A DNA stretch of 64,000 nucleotides from positions 19,195 to 83,194 of the forward strand of contig JBAYOW010000006.1 in assembly GCA_041678005.1 (NCBI GenBank), in the 5' to 3' direction. Positions 7,624-17,550 of the stretch are shown piece after piece. This DNA comes from Sulfurivermis sp041678005. Lineage in GTDB: Bacteria; Pseudomonadota; Gammaproteobacteria; Thiohalomonadales; Thiohalomonadaceae. The stretch's first letter is position 1; each line of letters opens with the position of its first letter. The notes under the pieces are model-generated. The model was not told the DNA's origin. It saw only the letters and a list, made by a program, of their open reading frames with translations, and made no database searches. The position numbers were made by a program, and so were the translations under genes.

Positions 7624-9134
7624 TGACGCAAATGGCCTTGGCCACAGGCTATCAATTGCAGGAATTATTGCAGGGTCTGACCGATTTTGATGTTGCGTCC
7701 GATTGTGCCGTGCGTCGCATGAATCTGGACAGCCGCAAGGTGCAGCCAGGTGATTTGTTTGTCTCTTTGGGGGGCAACAATGAACAACGCGCCGCGTATA
7801 TTTCAGAGGCATTAACACGCGGTGCTGTGGCCGTGCTGGTGGAAGGACAGGCGATACCAGTTGAGCTGCTCAATGCAGCAGTGCCTGCTGTGCCGGTGCG
7901 GGATTTGCGCGTCAGTCTCGGCCATGTCGCTGCCCGCCTGTATGGTGATCCGAGCAGGGCTATGACGGTATATGGTGTAACCGGCACCAATGGCAAGACC
8001 TCAGTCAGTCAGTTCATCGCGCAGGCCTTGTCGGTGGACGGTCCTTGTGGTGTCAACGGTACCTTGGGCAGTGGACTCTATGGCTCTCTCCACTCAACAG
8101 GCCACACCACGCCAGATGCTGTGACTTTACAGGCCGAACTTGCCTTGCAACAGTCTGCCGGGGCGAAGTCTGCAGTCATTGAAGTATCTTCTCATGCACT
8201 TGATCAACGGCGCGTTTCTGGCGTTGCCTTTGATGTTGCCGTGTTTACCAATTTGAGTCATGAACACCTGGATTACCACGGCGATATGGATGTCTATATA
8301 CGCGCGAAAAGGCGCTTGTTTGATTGTGCGGATCTGCAGGTGGCTGTATTCAATGTGGATGATGTCGTGGGTGCGCAATGGTACACAGAGCTAAGCGGCA
8401 AGATGACCTGTATTGCCTATGGTTTTGGCGCACAGGCGAGGCAGGCACAAGGTTCTGTAATTTACGGCCACGATTTACAGTTGAATGCTGCTGGTCTCAG
8501 TTTTCAGCTTTCCTCACCTTGGGGCGAGGCGCAGATCACCGCGGCGCTGCTTGGTGAATTTAACGCAGCCAATTGCCTGGCAGCACTGGCCGCCTTGCTC
8601 GCAGGTAGTATGCCGTTTGCAACGGCCGTACAACGGATCAAGCAAGTGCAAACTGTGGCTGGCCGTATGGAGCGTTTTGGTAGCGAGCAGCAGCCAACTG
8701 TAGTGGTGGATTATGCACATACACCAGATGCCTTGATGCAGGTATTGCAGGCGCTGCGAGGGCATTGCACTGGCAGCTTGTGGTGTGTCTTTGGTTGTGG
8801 TGGCGAGCGTGATCGCGCCAAGCGTCCTTTGATGGGGCAGTTAGCCGAGTCGCTGTCCGACCATTTGATCTTGACTGACGATAATCCACGTAATGAACCT
8901 CCCCAGGAAATTATCGAGGATATTCAGCGCGGCATGAAAAATCCGCATGCCGCCCGTGTCATGCGCGATCGTGCTGCTGCAATTTCACATGCCGTCAGTA
9001 GCGCCAGGCTGAGCGATGTGGTTTTGATAGCTGGTAAAGGGCATGAGACCGAGCAGATCATCGCCGGCAAGATGTATCCATTTTCTGACCGCATAGAAGT
9101 GATGCGTGCGCTGCAGGAGCGTGATAATGCGTGA
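7620..9134 (+). CDS. murE: UDP-MurNAc-tripeptide synthetase MurE
   Basis: Adds the third residue of the peptidoglycan stem peptide to UDP-MurNAc-L-Ala-D-Glu, using ATP. The ATP loop GVTGTNGKTS lies near residue 120, and the Mur ligase middle and C-terminal domains follow. The DNPR motif (LTDDNPRNEPP, near residue 420) is the signature of enzymes that add meso-diaminopimelate rather than lysine. At 504 residues it has the usual length. Two consecutive ATGs (7620, 7623) could start it; the first overlaps the ftsI stop. Its end overlaps the murF start. Confidence 0.97.
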   Translation: MMTQMALATGYQLQELLQGLTDFDVASDCAVRRMNLDSRKVQPGDLFVSLGGNNEQRAAYISEALTRGAVAVLVEGQAIPVELLNAAVPAVPVRDLRVSLGHVAARLYGDPSRAMTVYGVTGTNGKTSVSQFIAQALSVDGPCGVNGTLGSGLYGSLHSTGHTTPDAVTLQAELALQQSAGAKSAVIEVSSHALDQRRVSGVAFDVAVFTNLSHEHLDYHGDMDVYIRAKRRLFDCADLQVAVFNVDDVVGAQWYTELSGKMTCIAYGFGAQARQAQGSVIYGHDLQLNAAGLSFQLSSPWGEAQITAALLGEFNAANCLAALAALLAGSMPFATAVQRIKQVQTVAGRMERFGSEQQPTVVVDYAHTPDALMQVLQALRGHCTGSLWCVFGCGGERDRAKRPLMGQLAESLSDHLILTDDNPRNEPPQEIIEDIQRGMKNPHAARVMRDRAAAISHAVSSARLSDVVLIAGKGHETEQIIAGKMYPFSDRIEVMRALQERDNA

Positions 9135-10506
9135 GCTATCCAGCAAGATTTCTTCTGCAGGTATCAGTACACATCTGGCGCAGGCGGCGAGCTGGTTGGC
9201 GGCGGAGCATAAAGGTATAGATAAGGGTTTTATTGGTGTCAGCACCGATAGCCGCACCATGAAACCTGGCGTTTTGTTTGTGGCCTTGCGTGGGCCTAAT
9301 TTCGATGCTCATGAGCATATCCGCGAGGCCGAGGCAAAAGGTGCCGCCGCGCTGTTGGTGGAGCGTGTTGTAGACAGTACATTGCCGCAGTTGATTGTAG
9401 TCGATACGCGTAGGGCCTTGGGCCGGTTGGCGGCGGCATGGCGGCAACATTGTAATACGCCCTTGATCGCCATTACTGGCAGCAACGGCAAGACTACGGT
9501 CAAGGAGATGTGCCGCGTCATTTGTTCTCAGGTTGGCGAAACACTGGCTACTGAAGGCAATTTAAACAATGAGATCGGGGTGCCGCTGAGTTTATTGCGC
9601 TTGGCTCCAGAGCACCGTTATGCCGTCATCGAAATGGGCGCGAGTAAGCCTGGTGAGATCGCCTATTTGACTGATTTGACACAGCCTGATGTGGCAGTCA
9701 TTACCAATGTAGGGCCAGCGCATCTGACAGGTTTTGGTGCAGTCGAAGATGTGGCGCGTGCCAAGGGTGAAATTTACGCCGGCCTGCGTGAGAACGGAGT
9801 TGCGGTGATCAATGCCGATGGTGTCTATACCGATCTCTGGCGTGAAATGGCCGGCACACACAGGCAGAGTTATTTTGGCGCGGCTGCCGAATCTGACATT
9901 ACAGCACAATGGCGGCCTACGGCTACAGGCACGCAGGTGGATTTGCAGACGCCGGCAGGCAAGGCAGAGATATTGCTGCCCTTGCCCGGTGAACACAATG
10001 TGATGAATGCCCTGGCGGCGACGGCTGCATGTCTGGCTCTGGGCATAGATCTGACAGCGATATGCAATGGCCTGGCGCAGATCCGTGGCGTTGCCGGTCG
10101 TCTGACAATTTCTGTGACAGACAATGGTGTTCGGCTTATCGATGACAGCTATAACGCCAACCCATCCTCGATGCGTGCAGCCATTGATGTTCTGGCGGCA
10201 TACCCTGCGCCACGCATTCTGGTGGTGGGTGATATGGGTGAGCTGGGTGTAAATGCCGTGCAGCTGCACAGGGAAACAGGCTTGTATGCCAAGGCCGCGG
10301 GTATAGATGCGCTGTATGCCATCGGTGAGCTCAGTCAGGCTGTTGTTGATGCTTTTGGTTCAGGCGCTAAACATTTTACCGATAGGGAAATGTTGTTGGC
10401 GGATTTGCAGCAGGAGCTGGGCGTGCAGGTGACCGTGTTGGTCAAGGGCTCACGCAGTGCGCAAATGGAATTGGTCGTGGCTGCAATTTCAGGCGGAGGT
10501 CGGTAA
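9127..10506 (+). CDS. murF: UDP-MurNAc-pentapeptide synthetase MurF
   Basis: ATP-dependent ligase adding D-Ala-D-Ala to UDP-MurNAc-tripeptide, the last cytoplasmic step of the stem peptide. I choose the ATG at 9127, with AGGAG at 9115-9119 seven bases upstream, overlapping the murE end by eight bases; an in-frame GTG at 9106 is less likely. The 459 residues include the ATP loop ITGSNGKTTVKEM (about 118-130) and the DDSYNANPSSM segment of the Mur C-terminal domain. Confidence 0.96.
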   Translation: MRELSSKISSAGISTHLAQAASWLAAEHKGIDKGFIGVSTDSRTMKPGVLFVALRGPNFDAHEHIREAEAKGAAALLVERVVDSTLPQLIVVDTRRALGRLAAAWRQHCNTPLIAITGSNGKTTVKEMCRVICSQVGETLATEGNLNNEIGVPLSLLRLAPEHRYAVIEMGASKPGEIAYLTDLTQPDVAVITNVGPAHLTGFGAVEDVARAKGEIYAGLRENGVAVINADGVYTDLWREMAGTHRQSYFGAAAESDITAQWRPTATGTQVDLQTPAGKAEILLPLPGEHNVMNALAATAACLALGIDLTAICNGLAQIRGVAGRLTISVTDNGVRLIDDSYNANPSSMRAAIDVLAAYPAPRILVVGDMGELGVNAVQLHRETGLYAKAAGIDALYAIGELSQAVVDAFGSGAKHFTDREMLLADLQQELGVQVTVLVKGSRSAQMELVVAAISGGGR

Positions 10507-10509
10507 CTG

Positions 10510-11592
10510 ATGCTGTTATACCTGACCGACTATCTGACACAATTTCACAGTGGATTTTATGTCTTTCATTATCTGACTCTGCGCACGATTTTGGGCGTAT
10601 TGACTGCGCTGCTTATTTCTCTGCTGCTGGGCCCGGCGATGATCCGTTACTTAAGTCGCTACCAGATAGGGCAGCAGGTGCGTGGCGATGGGCCACAAAC
10701 GCATTTGACCAAGGCAGGTACGCCAACCATGGGTGGTGCCTTGATCCTGGTGGCGATAGTCGTCAGCACTTTGCTCTGGGCAGATTTAACTAATCGTTAT
10801 ATTTGGTTGGTGCTTGCTGTAACGGTGTTGTTTGGCGCGGTCGGCTGGCTGGATGATTACATTAAACTGGTAAAAAAACAGTCCCGTGGTTTACGCGCAA
10901 AACATAAATATCTGCTGCAGTCGATCATTGGTTTTGCCGCTGCATTCTTTCTTTATTACACCGCACAGTCGCCGGTGGAAACTCAGCTCATTGTACCGTT
11001 TTTCAAGAATATTACCTGGCAACTTGGCCTGGGTTTTATCTTGCTTACCTATCTGGTGATAGTCGGCAGCAGTAATGCGGTGAATCTTACTGATGGTCTT
11101 GATGGTCTGGCTATTCTGCCAACGGTAATGGTGGCCGGTGCGCTGGGTGTGTTTGCCTATGTTGCCGGTCACGTGCATTTTGCTACATATCTTGGCGTGC
11201 CTTATGTCCATGGTTCTGGTGAAGTGGCGATTATTTGCGGCGGCCTGGTCGGCGCTGGTCTTGGCTTTCTCTGGTTCAATACCTATCCGGCACAGGTGTT
11301 CATGGGCGATATCGGTGCCTTGGCCTTGGGTGCCGCGCTAGGCTCCATTGCTGTGGTGGTGCGACAGGAAATTGTGTTGTTCATCATGGGCGGGGTTTTC
11401 GTCATGGAGACTGTCTCGGTCATCTTGCAGGTGGGTTCATTCAGGCTGACTGGGCGGCGCATCTTTCGTATGGCGCCATTGCATCATCATTTTGAGTTGA
11501 AGGGGTGGCCTGAGCCGCGTGTGATCGTGCGGTTTTGGATCGTTACGGTGATTCTGGTTTTGATTGGCCTGGCTACGTTGAAGATACGCTGA
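10510..11592 (+). CDS. mraY: Phospho-MurNAc-pentapeptide translocase MraY
   Basis: Integral membrane enzyme that transfers phospho-MurNAc-pentapeptide to undecaprenyl phosphate, making lipid I. At 360 residues with about ten membrane segments it has the usual size. Signatures include the cytosolic DDYIKL motif near residue 117, SSNAVNLTDGLDGLA near 187, the FMGDIGAL segment near 265 and the HHHFELKGWPE loop near 325. GGAGG at 10496-10500 precedes the ATG. Confidence 0.97.
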   Translation: MLLYLTDYLTQFHSGFYVFHYLTLRTILGVLTALLISLLLGPAMIRYLSRYQIGQQVRGDGPQTHLTKAGTPTMGGALILVAIVVSTLLWADLTNRYIWLVLAVTVLFGAVGWLDDYIKLVKKQSRGLRAKHKYLLQSIIGFAAAFFLYYTAQSPVETQLIVPFFKNITWQLGLGFILLTYLVIVGSSNAVNLTDGLDGLAILPTVMVAGALGVFAYVAGHVHFATYLGVPYVHGSGEVAIICGGLVGAGLGFLWFNTYPAQVFMGDIGALALGAALGSIAVVVRQEIVLFIMGGVFVMETVSVILQVGSFRLTGRRIFRMAPLHHHFELKGWPEPRVIVRFWIVTVILVLIGLATLKIR

Positions 11593-11593
11593 T

Positions 11594-12931
11594 ATGACTA
11601 TGATTGTTGGTTTAGGCAAGACAGGACTTTCCGTAGCGCATTTTCTTGCGCGACGTGGGGAGTCGTTTGTCCTGGCAGATAGTCGTATGCAGCCGCATGG
11701 TCTGGCCGATGTGCAGGCCAGATATCCACATGTACCGATCTATCTCGGGCCTTTCGATAAAAAACTCTTTGCCCGCCAGGCTCGCATTGTGCTTAGCCCC
11801 GGCGTGTCGTTGGATGAACCGGCGGTGCGTGCAGCACAGCAGGCAGGGGTGGAAGTGCTTGGTGATATAGAGTTATTTGCTCGTTATGTTGATGCGCCTG
11901 TGGTGGGTATCACCGGTTCTAATGGCAAGAGTACAGTGACGACCTTGCTGGCTGAAATGGCACTTGCCGCCGGACTTGAGGTGCGGGTGGGCGGCAATCT
12001 GGGTACACCAGCATTGGAGCTGTTATTAGAGTCAGACGATGCTGGCAGCCCTGATTTGTATGTGCTGGAGCTGTCCAGTTTTCAGCTGGAAACAGTCAGC
12101 ACGCTTGAGTGTAAGTTTGCGACCGTGCTCAACCTTTCGGTTGACCACATGGATCGTCATGGCGCGATGGCGGATTACATAGCCTGCAAGCAACGTGTTT
12201 TCCATGGCGTTGGGGTGCAGGTGCTCAATGCCGATGATGAACTTGTTGCTGCCATGGCCGAATCTGGCCGCGAGATCCGTTGGTTCGCTTTGTCAGTGCC
12301 TGATGATGACAAGAATTACGGGCTCGCGGACTGTGATGGGCGAACTTATTTGTGTTGTGGCGCAGAGCAGATAATTGCTGTTGATGAACTCAAGATCGCC
12401 GGTCGACATAACTGGGCCAATGTCCTGGCTGCGTTGGCGTTGGCGGATGCACTGTCCATGCCCCGCCAGGCGGCATTGGCTGCACTGCGTGAGTTCAAAG
12501 GCTTGCCGCATCGTTGCCAATGGCTCGCCAGGATTAATGGCGTGGATTGGTTCGATGATTCCAAGGGTACCAATGTAGGTTCTACTGTAGCTGCACTGGC
12601 AGGTATGCCGGGCAACAAGGTTGTATTGATTGCCGGTGGTGATGGCAAGGGGCAGGATTTCAGCCCGTTGCATAAGGCGGTATCTGACTATGCGCGTGCA
12701 GTTGTACTTATAGGACGTGATGCGGCTTTGTTGGACCAGGCTATAGATGGCGCTGCGCCGGTGGTGTATGCCGGTTACAGCCTGGTGCAGGCAGTGCAGG
12801 AAAGCGCGAAGCTGGCACAACCTGGGGATACCGTGTTGTTATCACCAGCCTGCGCCAGCTTCGATATGTTTACTGATTATGTCCATCGCGCCGAAGTGTT
12901 CAAGGCAGCTGTGCAGGAGGTGGCGGCATGA
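11594..12931 (+). CDS. murD: UDP-MurNAc-L-alanine:D-glutamate ligase MurD
   Basis: Adds D-Glu to UDP-MurNAc-L-Ala. It has the N-terminal UDP-binding Rossmann domain (IVGLGKTGLS), the ATP loop GITGSNGKSTVTT near residue 113, and the C-terminal ligase domain with WFDDSKGTN and LLSPACASFD. The protein begins only three residues before the GLGKTG motif, about ten fewer than in E. coli MurD. No longer start is possible, because an in-frame TGA lies at 11579. One base separates it from the mraY stop, and it overlaps ftsW by four bases. Confidence 0.96.
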   Translation: MTMIVGLGKTGLSVAHFLARRGESFVLADSRMQPHGLADVQARYPHVPIYLGPFDKKLFARQARIVLSPGVSLDEPAVRAAQQAGVEVLGDIELFARYVDAPVVGITGSNGKSTVTTLLAEMALAAGLEVRVGGNLGTPALELLLESDDAGSPDLYVLELSSFQLETVSTLECKFATVLNLSVDHMDRHGAMADYIACKQRVFHGVGVQVLNADDELVAAMAESGREIRWFALSVPDDDKNYGLADCDGRTYLCCGAEQIIAVDELKIAGRHNWANVLAALALADALSMPRQAALAALREFKGLPHRCQWLARINGVDWFDDSKGTNVGSTVAALAGMPGNKVVLIAGGDGKGQDFSPLHKAVSDYARAVVLIGRDAALLDQAIDGAAPVVYAGYSLVQAVQESAKLAQPGDTVLLSPACASFDMFTDYVHRAEVFKAAVQEVAA

Positions 12932-14109
12932 GTGCACAAGGCATACTCTGGCGTGGCTATAGGAGCCCATCTCATTCTGCTAATCCTCAGCAGGCCGAAA
13001 GAATAGCAAGTGATGTTGTGTTGTTGCTGGCAGTAGCTGCTCTATTGTCCCTGGGTTTGTTGATGGTGGGATCAGCATCGATTTCAATTGCTGATAGCAA
13101 ATTTAGTGCGCCATTTCATTATCTGTTTCGCCAGGCTGCTTACGTTGTGGCAGGTGTGTTGCTGGCCATTGGTCTGAGCCAGATTCCTCTACTGGTCTGG
13201 CAGCGACTCGGTCCATTGCTGCTGTTGTGCAGTATGTTTTTGCTGGTGTTGGTGTTGATTCCGGGTATTGGTCGTAGCGTGAATGGTGCGACGCGCTGGA
13301 TTCCTTTGGGTGCTTTTAATCTGCAGGTGGCCGAGCTGGGCAAGCTGGCCTTGATTATCTACACAGCTGGTTATCTGGTGCGCCGCAGTGAACAGGTACG
13401 TAACTCGGTGCAGGGGTTTCTCATGCCGGTTGCCGTGCTGCTGCTGTTTGCCGTATTGCTGCTGGCGCAACCTGATTTTGGCAGTCTGGTGGTGCTTGGC
13501 ACTGTCTTGTTCGGCATGTTGTTTCTGGCTGGCGTACGCCTGTGGATGTTTGCCCTGCTGGTGGTTGCAGCTGGTGGGGTGTTGGGCCTGTTGGCAACCA
13601 CCTCAGCTTATCGACTGGAACGCCTTACAGCCTTTATGAATCCCTGGGCCGATCCCTTTAATAGTGGTTTTCAGTTGACCCAGGCGTTGATTGCGTTTGG
13701 TCGGGGAGATTGGTTTGGCGTGGGCTTGGGCGGCAGTGTGCAAAAACTGTTTTATCTGCCAGAAGCACACACGGATTTTCTGTTTGCTGTGCTGGCCGAG
13801 GAGTTGGGCTTGCTTGGCGCGTTGAGCGTGATTGTTTTGTTTGGTTTGGTGGTATGGCGTGCCTTTGTTATTGGTCACAAGGCGGCGACACTGGGGGCAC
13901 ATTTTGCGGCCTACCTGGCCTATGGCATCGGCATCTTTATTGGTGTGCAGGCGATTATCAATATGGGCGTCAATATGGGTGTCTTGCCGACCAAGGGTCT
14001 GACTTTGCCCTTGATGAGTTATGGCGGCTCCAGCATGTTGGTTGTTTGCACAGCGATAGGACTTTTATTGCGCGTTGACCGGGAAAACCGTCTGGGAGGT
14101 GCGCGATGA
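12928..14109 (+). CDS. ftsW: Septal peptidoglycan polymerase FtsW (SEDS family)
   Basis: Polytopic SEDS glycosyltransferase that polymerises septal glycan from lipid II in complex with FtsI. The 393-residue protein has about ten membrane segments, an extended cytoplasmic N-terminus of roughly 30 residues, and SEDS signatures such as GRSVNGATRWIPLG, the LPEAHTDFLFAVLAEELG loop and the LPLMSYGGSS motif near residue 365. It overlaps murD and murG by four bases each. Confidence 0.97.
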   Translation: MSAQGILWRGYRSPSHSANPQQAERIASDVVLLLAVAALLSLGLLMVGSASISIADSKFSAPFHYLFRQAAYVVAGVLLAIGLSQIPLLVWQRLGPLLLLCSMFLLVLVLIPGIGRSVNGATRWIPLGAFNLQVAELGKLALIIYTAGYLVRRSEQVRNSVQGFLMPVAVLLLFAVLLLAQPDFGSLVVLGTVLFGMLFLAGVRLWMFALLVVAAGGVLGLLATTSAYRLERLTAFMNPWADPFNSGFQLTQALIAFGRGDWFGVGLGGSVQKLFYLPEAHTDFLFAVLAEELGLLGALSVIVLFGLVVWRAFVIGHKAATLGAHFAAYLAYGIGIFIGVQAIINMGVNMGVLPTKGLTLPLMSYGGSSMLVVCTAIGLLLRVDRENRLGGAR

Positions 14110-15212
14110 ATCCCCCTCGTGTACTCATCATGGCAGGTGGTACTGGTGGCCATGTGTTTCCGGCGCTGGCAGTGGCGCATGAGCTGCTTCGGCTGGGTGC
14201 TGAAGTAAGCTGGCTAGGCACGCGCGCAGGTATTGAAGCGGAATTGGTGCCCAAGGCTGCTATTGATATTGATTACATAAATATTGCTGGTTTACGTGGT
14301 AAGGGTCTGTTGGGCTGGCTGTTGGCACCCTTGCATATCAGCCGAGCATTATGGCAGTCACTTAAAGTGTTGCGTCGGCGTAAGCCGCAGGCAGTACTTG
14401 GTCTTGGCGGATTTGTTAGCGGGCCAGGTGGTGTGGCGGCTTGGCTAAGCGGCTGCCCATTGCTGATCCATGAACAAAATGCAGTGGCTGGCTTGACCAA
14501 TCGGCTATTAAGCAAGATTTCCAAGCAGACCATACAGGCCTTTCCTGGTGCCTTTGTTGAAGCCCCTTGGGTAAGCACTTACGGCAATCCAGTGCGCAAG
14601 GAGATCGTTGCGCTTGATATGCCAGAACAGCGTTATGCCACACATCAGGGCAGACTGCGTTTACTGGTGCTAGGCGGCAGCCTCGGTGCCATGGTCTTGA
14701 ATGAGACCTTGCCGCAGGCGCTGGCTTTATTACCCGATGAGCAGCGGCCTTTAGTGCGGCATCAAAGTGGCCGCTTGCATGTGGAAAAACTGCAGCAGCT
14801 TTATGCTGCAACGGGTGTTAAGGCGGAGATCATGCCTTTTGTTGATGATATGGCAGAGGTCTATGCCTGGGCGGATTTGGTAATTTGTCGTGCTGGCGCG
14901 CTGACTATCAGTGAGCTGGCCGCGGCTGGCATGGCAGCAGTACTAATCCCATATCCACATGCCGTGGATGATCATCAAATACGTAACGCGGCAGTTCTGG
15001 TCGATGCAGGCGCTGCCTTGCTGATGCCGCAGGATACTCTTGATGCTCATGCACTTGCCGCCCTAATACAAAAATTTTCTGCTGACGTCGTGAGCGGTCG
15101 CGAGAGCTTGTGCCAAATGGCCAGGGCAGCAAGGCAGCAGGCTAAACCAGAAGCCACCGCAATGGTCGCCGAGGCCTGTCTGGCGGCAACATCGAGGAGT
15201 GCAGCACTATGA
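14106..15212 (+). CDS. murG: Lipid II synthase MurG
   Basis: Peripheral inner membrane GT28 glycosyltransferase that adds GlcNAc to lipid I. The 368 residues contain the N-terminal GGTGGHVFPALAVA loop, the second glycine-rich loop GGFVSGPGG near residue 102, HEQNAVAG, the GGSLGA nucleotide loop near 194 and the C-terminal CRAGALTISELAA UDP-binding helix. It overlaps ftsW and murC by four bases. Confidence 0.97.
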   Translation: MNPPRVLIMAGGTGGHVFPALAVAHELLRLGAEVSWLGTRAGIEAELVPKAAIDIDYINIAGLRGKGLLGWLLAPLHISRALWQSLKVLRRRKPQAVLGLGGFVSGPGGVAAWLSGCPLLIHEQNAVAGLTNRLLSKISKQTIQAFPGAFVEAPWVSTYGNPVRKEIVALDMPEQRYATHQGRLRLLVLGGSLGAMVLNETLPQALALLPDEQRPLVRHQSGRLHVEKLQQLYAATGVKAEIMPFVDDMAEVYAWADLVICRAGALTISELAAAGMAAVLIPYPHAVDDHQIRNAAVLVDAGAALLMPQDTLDAHALAALIQKFSADVVSGRESLCQMARAARQQAKPEATAMVAEACLAATSRSAAL

Positions 15213-16648
15213 GCGCAATATGCACGACGACATGCCGTGACAGCAGTCCGATGGGGCGGATACGGCGCATTCATTTTGTCGGTATTGGTGGCTCTGGCAT
15301 GAGTGGTATCGCCGAGGTCTTGCTCAATCTTGGCTACGAGGTGTCTGGTTCTGATTTGAGGAAAAATACAGTCACAACTCATTTGGTGAGCTTGGGTGCA
15401 AAGCTGTATATCGGTCATGAGTCGGCCCATGTGGATGGTTGTGATGTGGTCGTGGTATCCACCGCCGTTTCTGCCGATAACCCGGAGATTCTGGCGGCAC
15501 GAAGACTGCGTATTCCTATCGTGCCGCGTGCCGAGATGCTGGCCGAGCTGATGCGCTTTCGTTATGGCATCGCTGTCGCTGGTACTCATGGTAAGACGAC
15601 GACTACTAGTTTGATTACCAGTTTGCTGGCTGAAGGCGGGCTGGATCCAACCTTCGTTATCGGTGGCAAATTAAACAGTGCCGGTACCAATGCACAGTTG
15701 GGTGCCAGTCATTATCTGGTGGCCGAGGCAGATGAAAGTGATGCCTCATTTCTCTATCTGCAACCGATGATGGCTGTGGTTACCAATATAGATGCCGATC
15801 ATATGGCTACCTATCAGGGCGATTTTGCTCGCTTGCGCGAGACATTTATCGAGTTTCTCCATCATCTGCCTTTCTATGGCTTGGCGATTTTGTGTCTGGA
15901 TGATCCTGTGGTAAGGGAAATTCTGCCGGAGATTGCGCGGCCAGTGCGTACCTATGGCTTGAGTCCGGAGGCAGATGTTTATGCTGTGGATATACGTCAG
16001 GATGGATTGCTCAATCACTTTCGCGTGATGAGTCGTCAGGGAGGTGCCGGTCTGGATGTAAGTCTGGCCTTGCCTGGTCGGCATAATGTCTTGAATGCAC
16101 TGGCAGCGATAGCTGTGGCTTATGAGCTGGGTGTGAGCGATGAGGCCATCAGAAACGCCTTAGCTGTTTTTCAGGGGATAGGTCGCCGCTTTCAATTACA
16201 TGGCGATATTCCCGTGGCTGATGGCATGGTGACTCTGGTGGATGATTATGGACACCATCCACGCGAAGTTGCCGCGACGCTCCAGGCGGCCAATGCCAGC
16301 TGGCCTGAGCGACGCCAGGTTGTGGTGTTTCAGCCACATCGTTACTCACGTACACGTGATCTTTTCGAGGACTTCACGCAAGTGTTGGCCGGCACAGATG
16401 TGTTACTGATGCTGGAGGTCTATCCCGCTGGAGAGAAGCCAATTCCAGGTGCGGATACACGCTCGCTTTGTCGTGCCATACGTGCCCGTGGTCTGGTGGA
16501 TCCAATCTTTGTTGAACGGCCTGAGGATCTGTTTTCTGCCTTGCGCGGTGTATTGCGCGCAGGGGATGTGTTGTTGACACTTGGTGCTGGTGATATCGGT
16601 GCTGTGGCCAATTCATTGCCGCAGAAATTGCTGGAGGCAGCTACATGA
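15209..16648 (+). CDS. murC: UDP-MurNAc:L-alanine ligase MurC
   Basis: Adds L-Ala to UDP-MurNAc, the first step of the stem peptide. The N-terminal Rossmann motif HFVGIGGSGMSGIAE starts near residue 21, after an N-terminal extension that is Cys/Thr-rich. The ATP loop GTHGKTTTTSL is near residue 130, DDYGHHPREVAAT near 347, and the HRYSRT motif near 376. At 479 residues it has normal length. It overlaps murG and murB by four bases. Confidence 0.97.
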   Translation: MSAICTTTCRDSSPMGRIRRIHFVGIGGSGMSGIAEVLLNLGYEVSGSDLRKNTVTTHLVSLGAKLYIGHESAHVDGCDVVVVSTAVSADNPEILAARRLRIPIVPRAEMLAELMRFRYGIAVAGTHGKTTTTSLITSLLAEGGLDPTFVIGGKLNSAGTNAQLGASHYLVAEADESDASFLYLQPMMAVVTNIDADHMATYQGDFARLRETFIEFLHHLPFYGLAILCLDDPVVREILPEIARPVRTYGLSPEADVYAVDIRQDGLLNHFRVMSRQGGAGLDVSLALPGRHNVLNALAAIAVAYELGVSDEAIRNALAVFQGIGRRFQLHGDIPVADGMVTLVDDYGHHPREVAATLQAANASWPERRQVVVFQPHRYSRTRDLFEDFTQVLAGTDVLLMLEVYPAGEKPIPGADTRSLCRAIRARGLVDPIFVERPEDLFSALRGVLRAGDVLLTLGAGDIGAVANSLPQKLLEAAT

Positions 16649-17550
16649 TGGCGGCTGACTACAGATATGAGTTGCAAGGTATTTTGCGTGAGCACGAGCC
16701 TATGTCACGCCATACTACCTGGCGTGTGGGCGGTCCGGCCGATCGTTATTACCAACCGGCAGATATTGCAGATCTGGCTGGGTTCGTTGCTGGCTTGCCG
16801 GCAGATGAGCCGGTGTTTTGGTTGGGGCTGGGGAGCAATCTGCTGGTGCGTGATGGTGGCCTACGCGGCACGGTGATCGCAACGGCCAATCTGCTTGATG
16901 GCATCGAACAAATTGATGCGCTGACGGTGCGCGTCGAGGCAGGTGTGCCTTGCGCCATTGTGGCACGTTTTTGTGCGCGGCTCGGGCTGGTAGGTGCTGA
17001 GTTTTTTGCCGGCATACCTGGCACCTTGGGTGGGGCATTGGCGATGAATGCAGGTGCTTTTGCTGGCGAGACCTGGTCTCTGGTGCAGCAGGTGGAAACT
17101 CTTGCTCGCAGTGGCCAGCTGCATGTGCGCACGCCAGCTGATTATCGAATTGCCTATCGTGAGGTGCATGGCCCAAGCGATGAGTGGTTTGTTGCCGCCA
17201 GTTTGCGTTTGCAGAAAGGTGATGCGGCTGCAGCTGGTGTGCGGATACGTGAGTTGCTTAGCAAACGCTCGGCCAGTCAGCCTACGAGTCAGGCAAATGC
17301 TGGTTCTGTCTTCCGTAATCCGCCTGGTGAGCATGCCGCCCGCCTGATCGAATCGTGTGGTCTGAAAGGGCACTGTATAGGTGCTGCCTGTGTATCGACA
17401 AAACACGCCAATTTTATTGTCAATACAGGCAAGGCTACTGCGGCAGATATTGAGACGCTGATTGAACATGTGGCAGCCACGGTAAAGCAACAATGCTCTG
17501 TTGAGTTGCAAGCGGAAGTACATATTGTCGGAGAGCGTGAGCATGGTTAA
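16645..17550 (+). CDS. murB: UDP-N-acetylenolpyruvoylglucosamine reductase MurB
   Basis: FAD enzyme that reduces UDP-GlcNAc-enolpyruvate to UDP-MurNAc with NADPH. The 301 residues include an N-terminal HTTWRVGGPADRY segment, the FAD-binding GLGSNLLVRDGG, the GIPGTLGGALAMNAGA loop and the C-terminal domain with ANAGSVFRNPPG, carrying the catalytic Ser. This SVFRNP form is the compact type II MurB without the E. coli-type insertion. It overlaps murC upstream by four bases and ddl downstream by eight. Confidence 0.95.
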   Translation: MMAADYRYELQGILREHEPMSRHTTWRVGGPADRYYQPADIADLAGFVAGLPADEPVFWLGLGSNLLVRDGGLRGTVIATANLLDGIEQIDALTVRVEAGVPCAIVARFCARLGLVGAEFFAGIPGTLGGALAMNAGAFAGETWSLVQQVETLARSGQLHVRTPADYRIAYREVHGPSDEWFVAASLRLQKGDAAAAGVRIRELLSKRSASQPTSQANAGSVFRNPPGEHAARLIESCGLKGHCIGAACVSTKHANFIVNTGKATAADIETLIEHVAATVKQQCSVELQAEVHIVGEREHG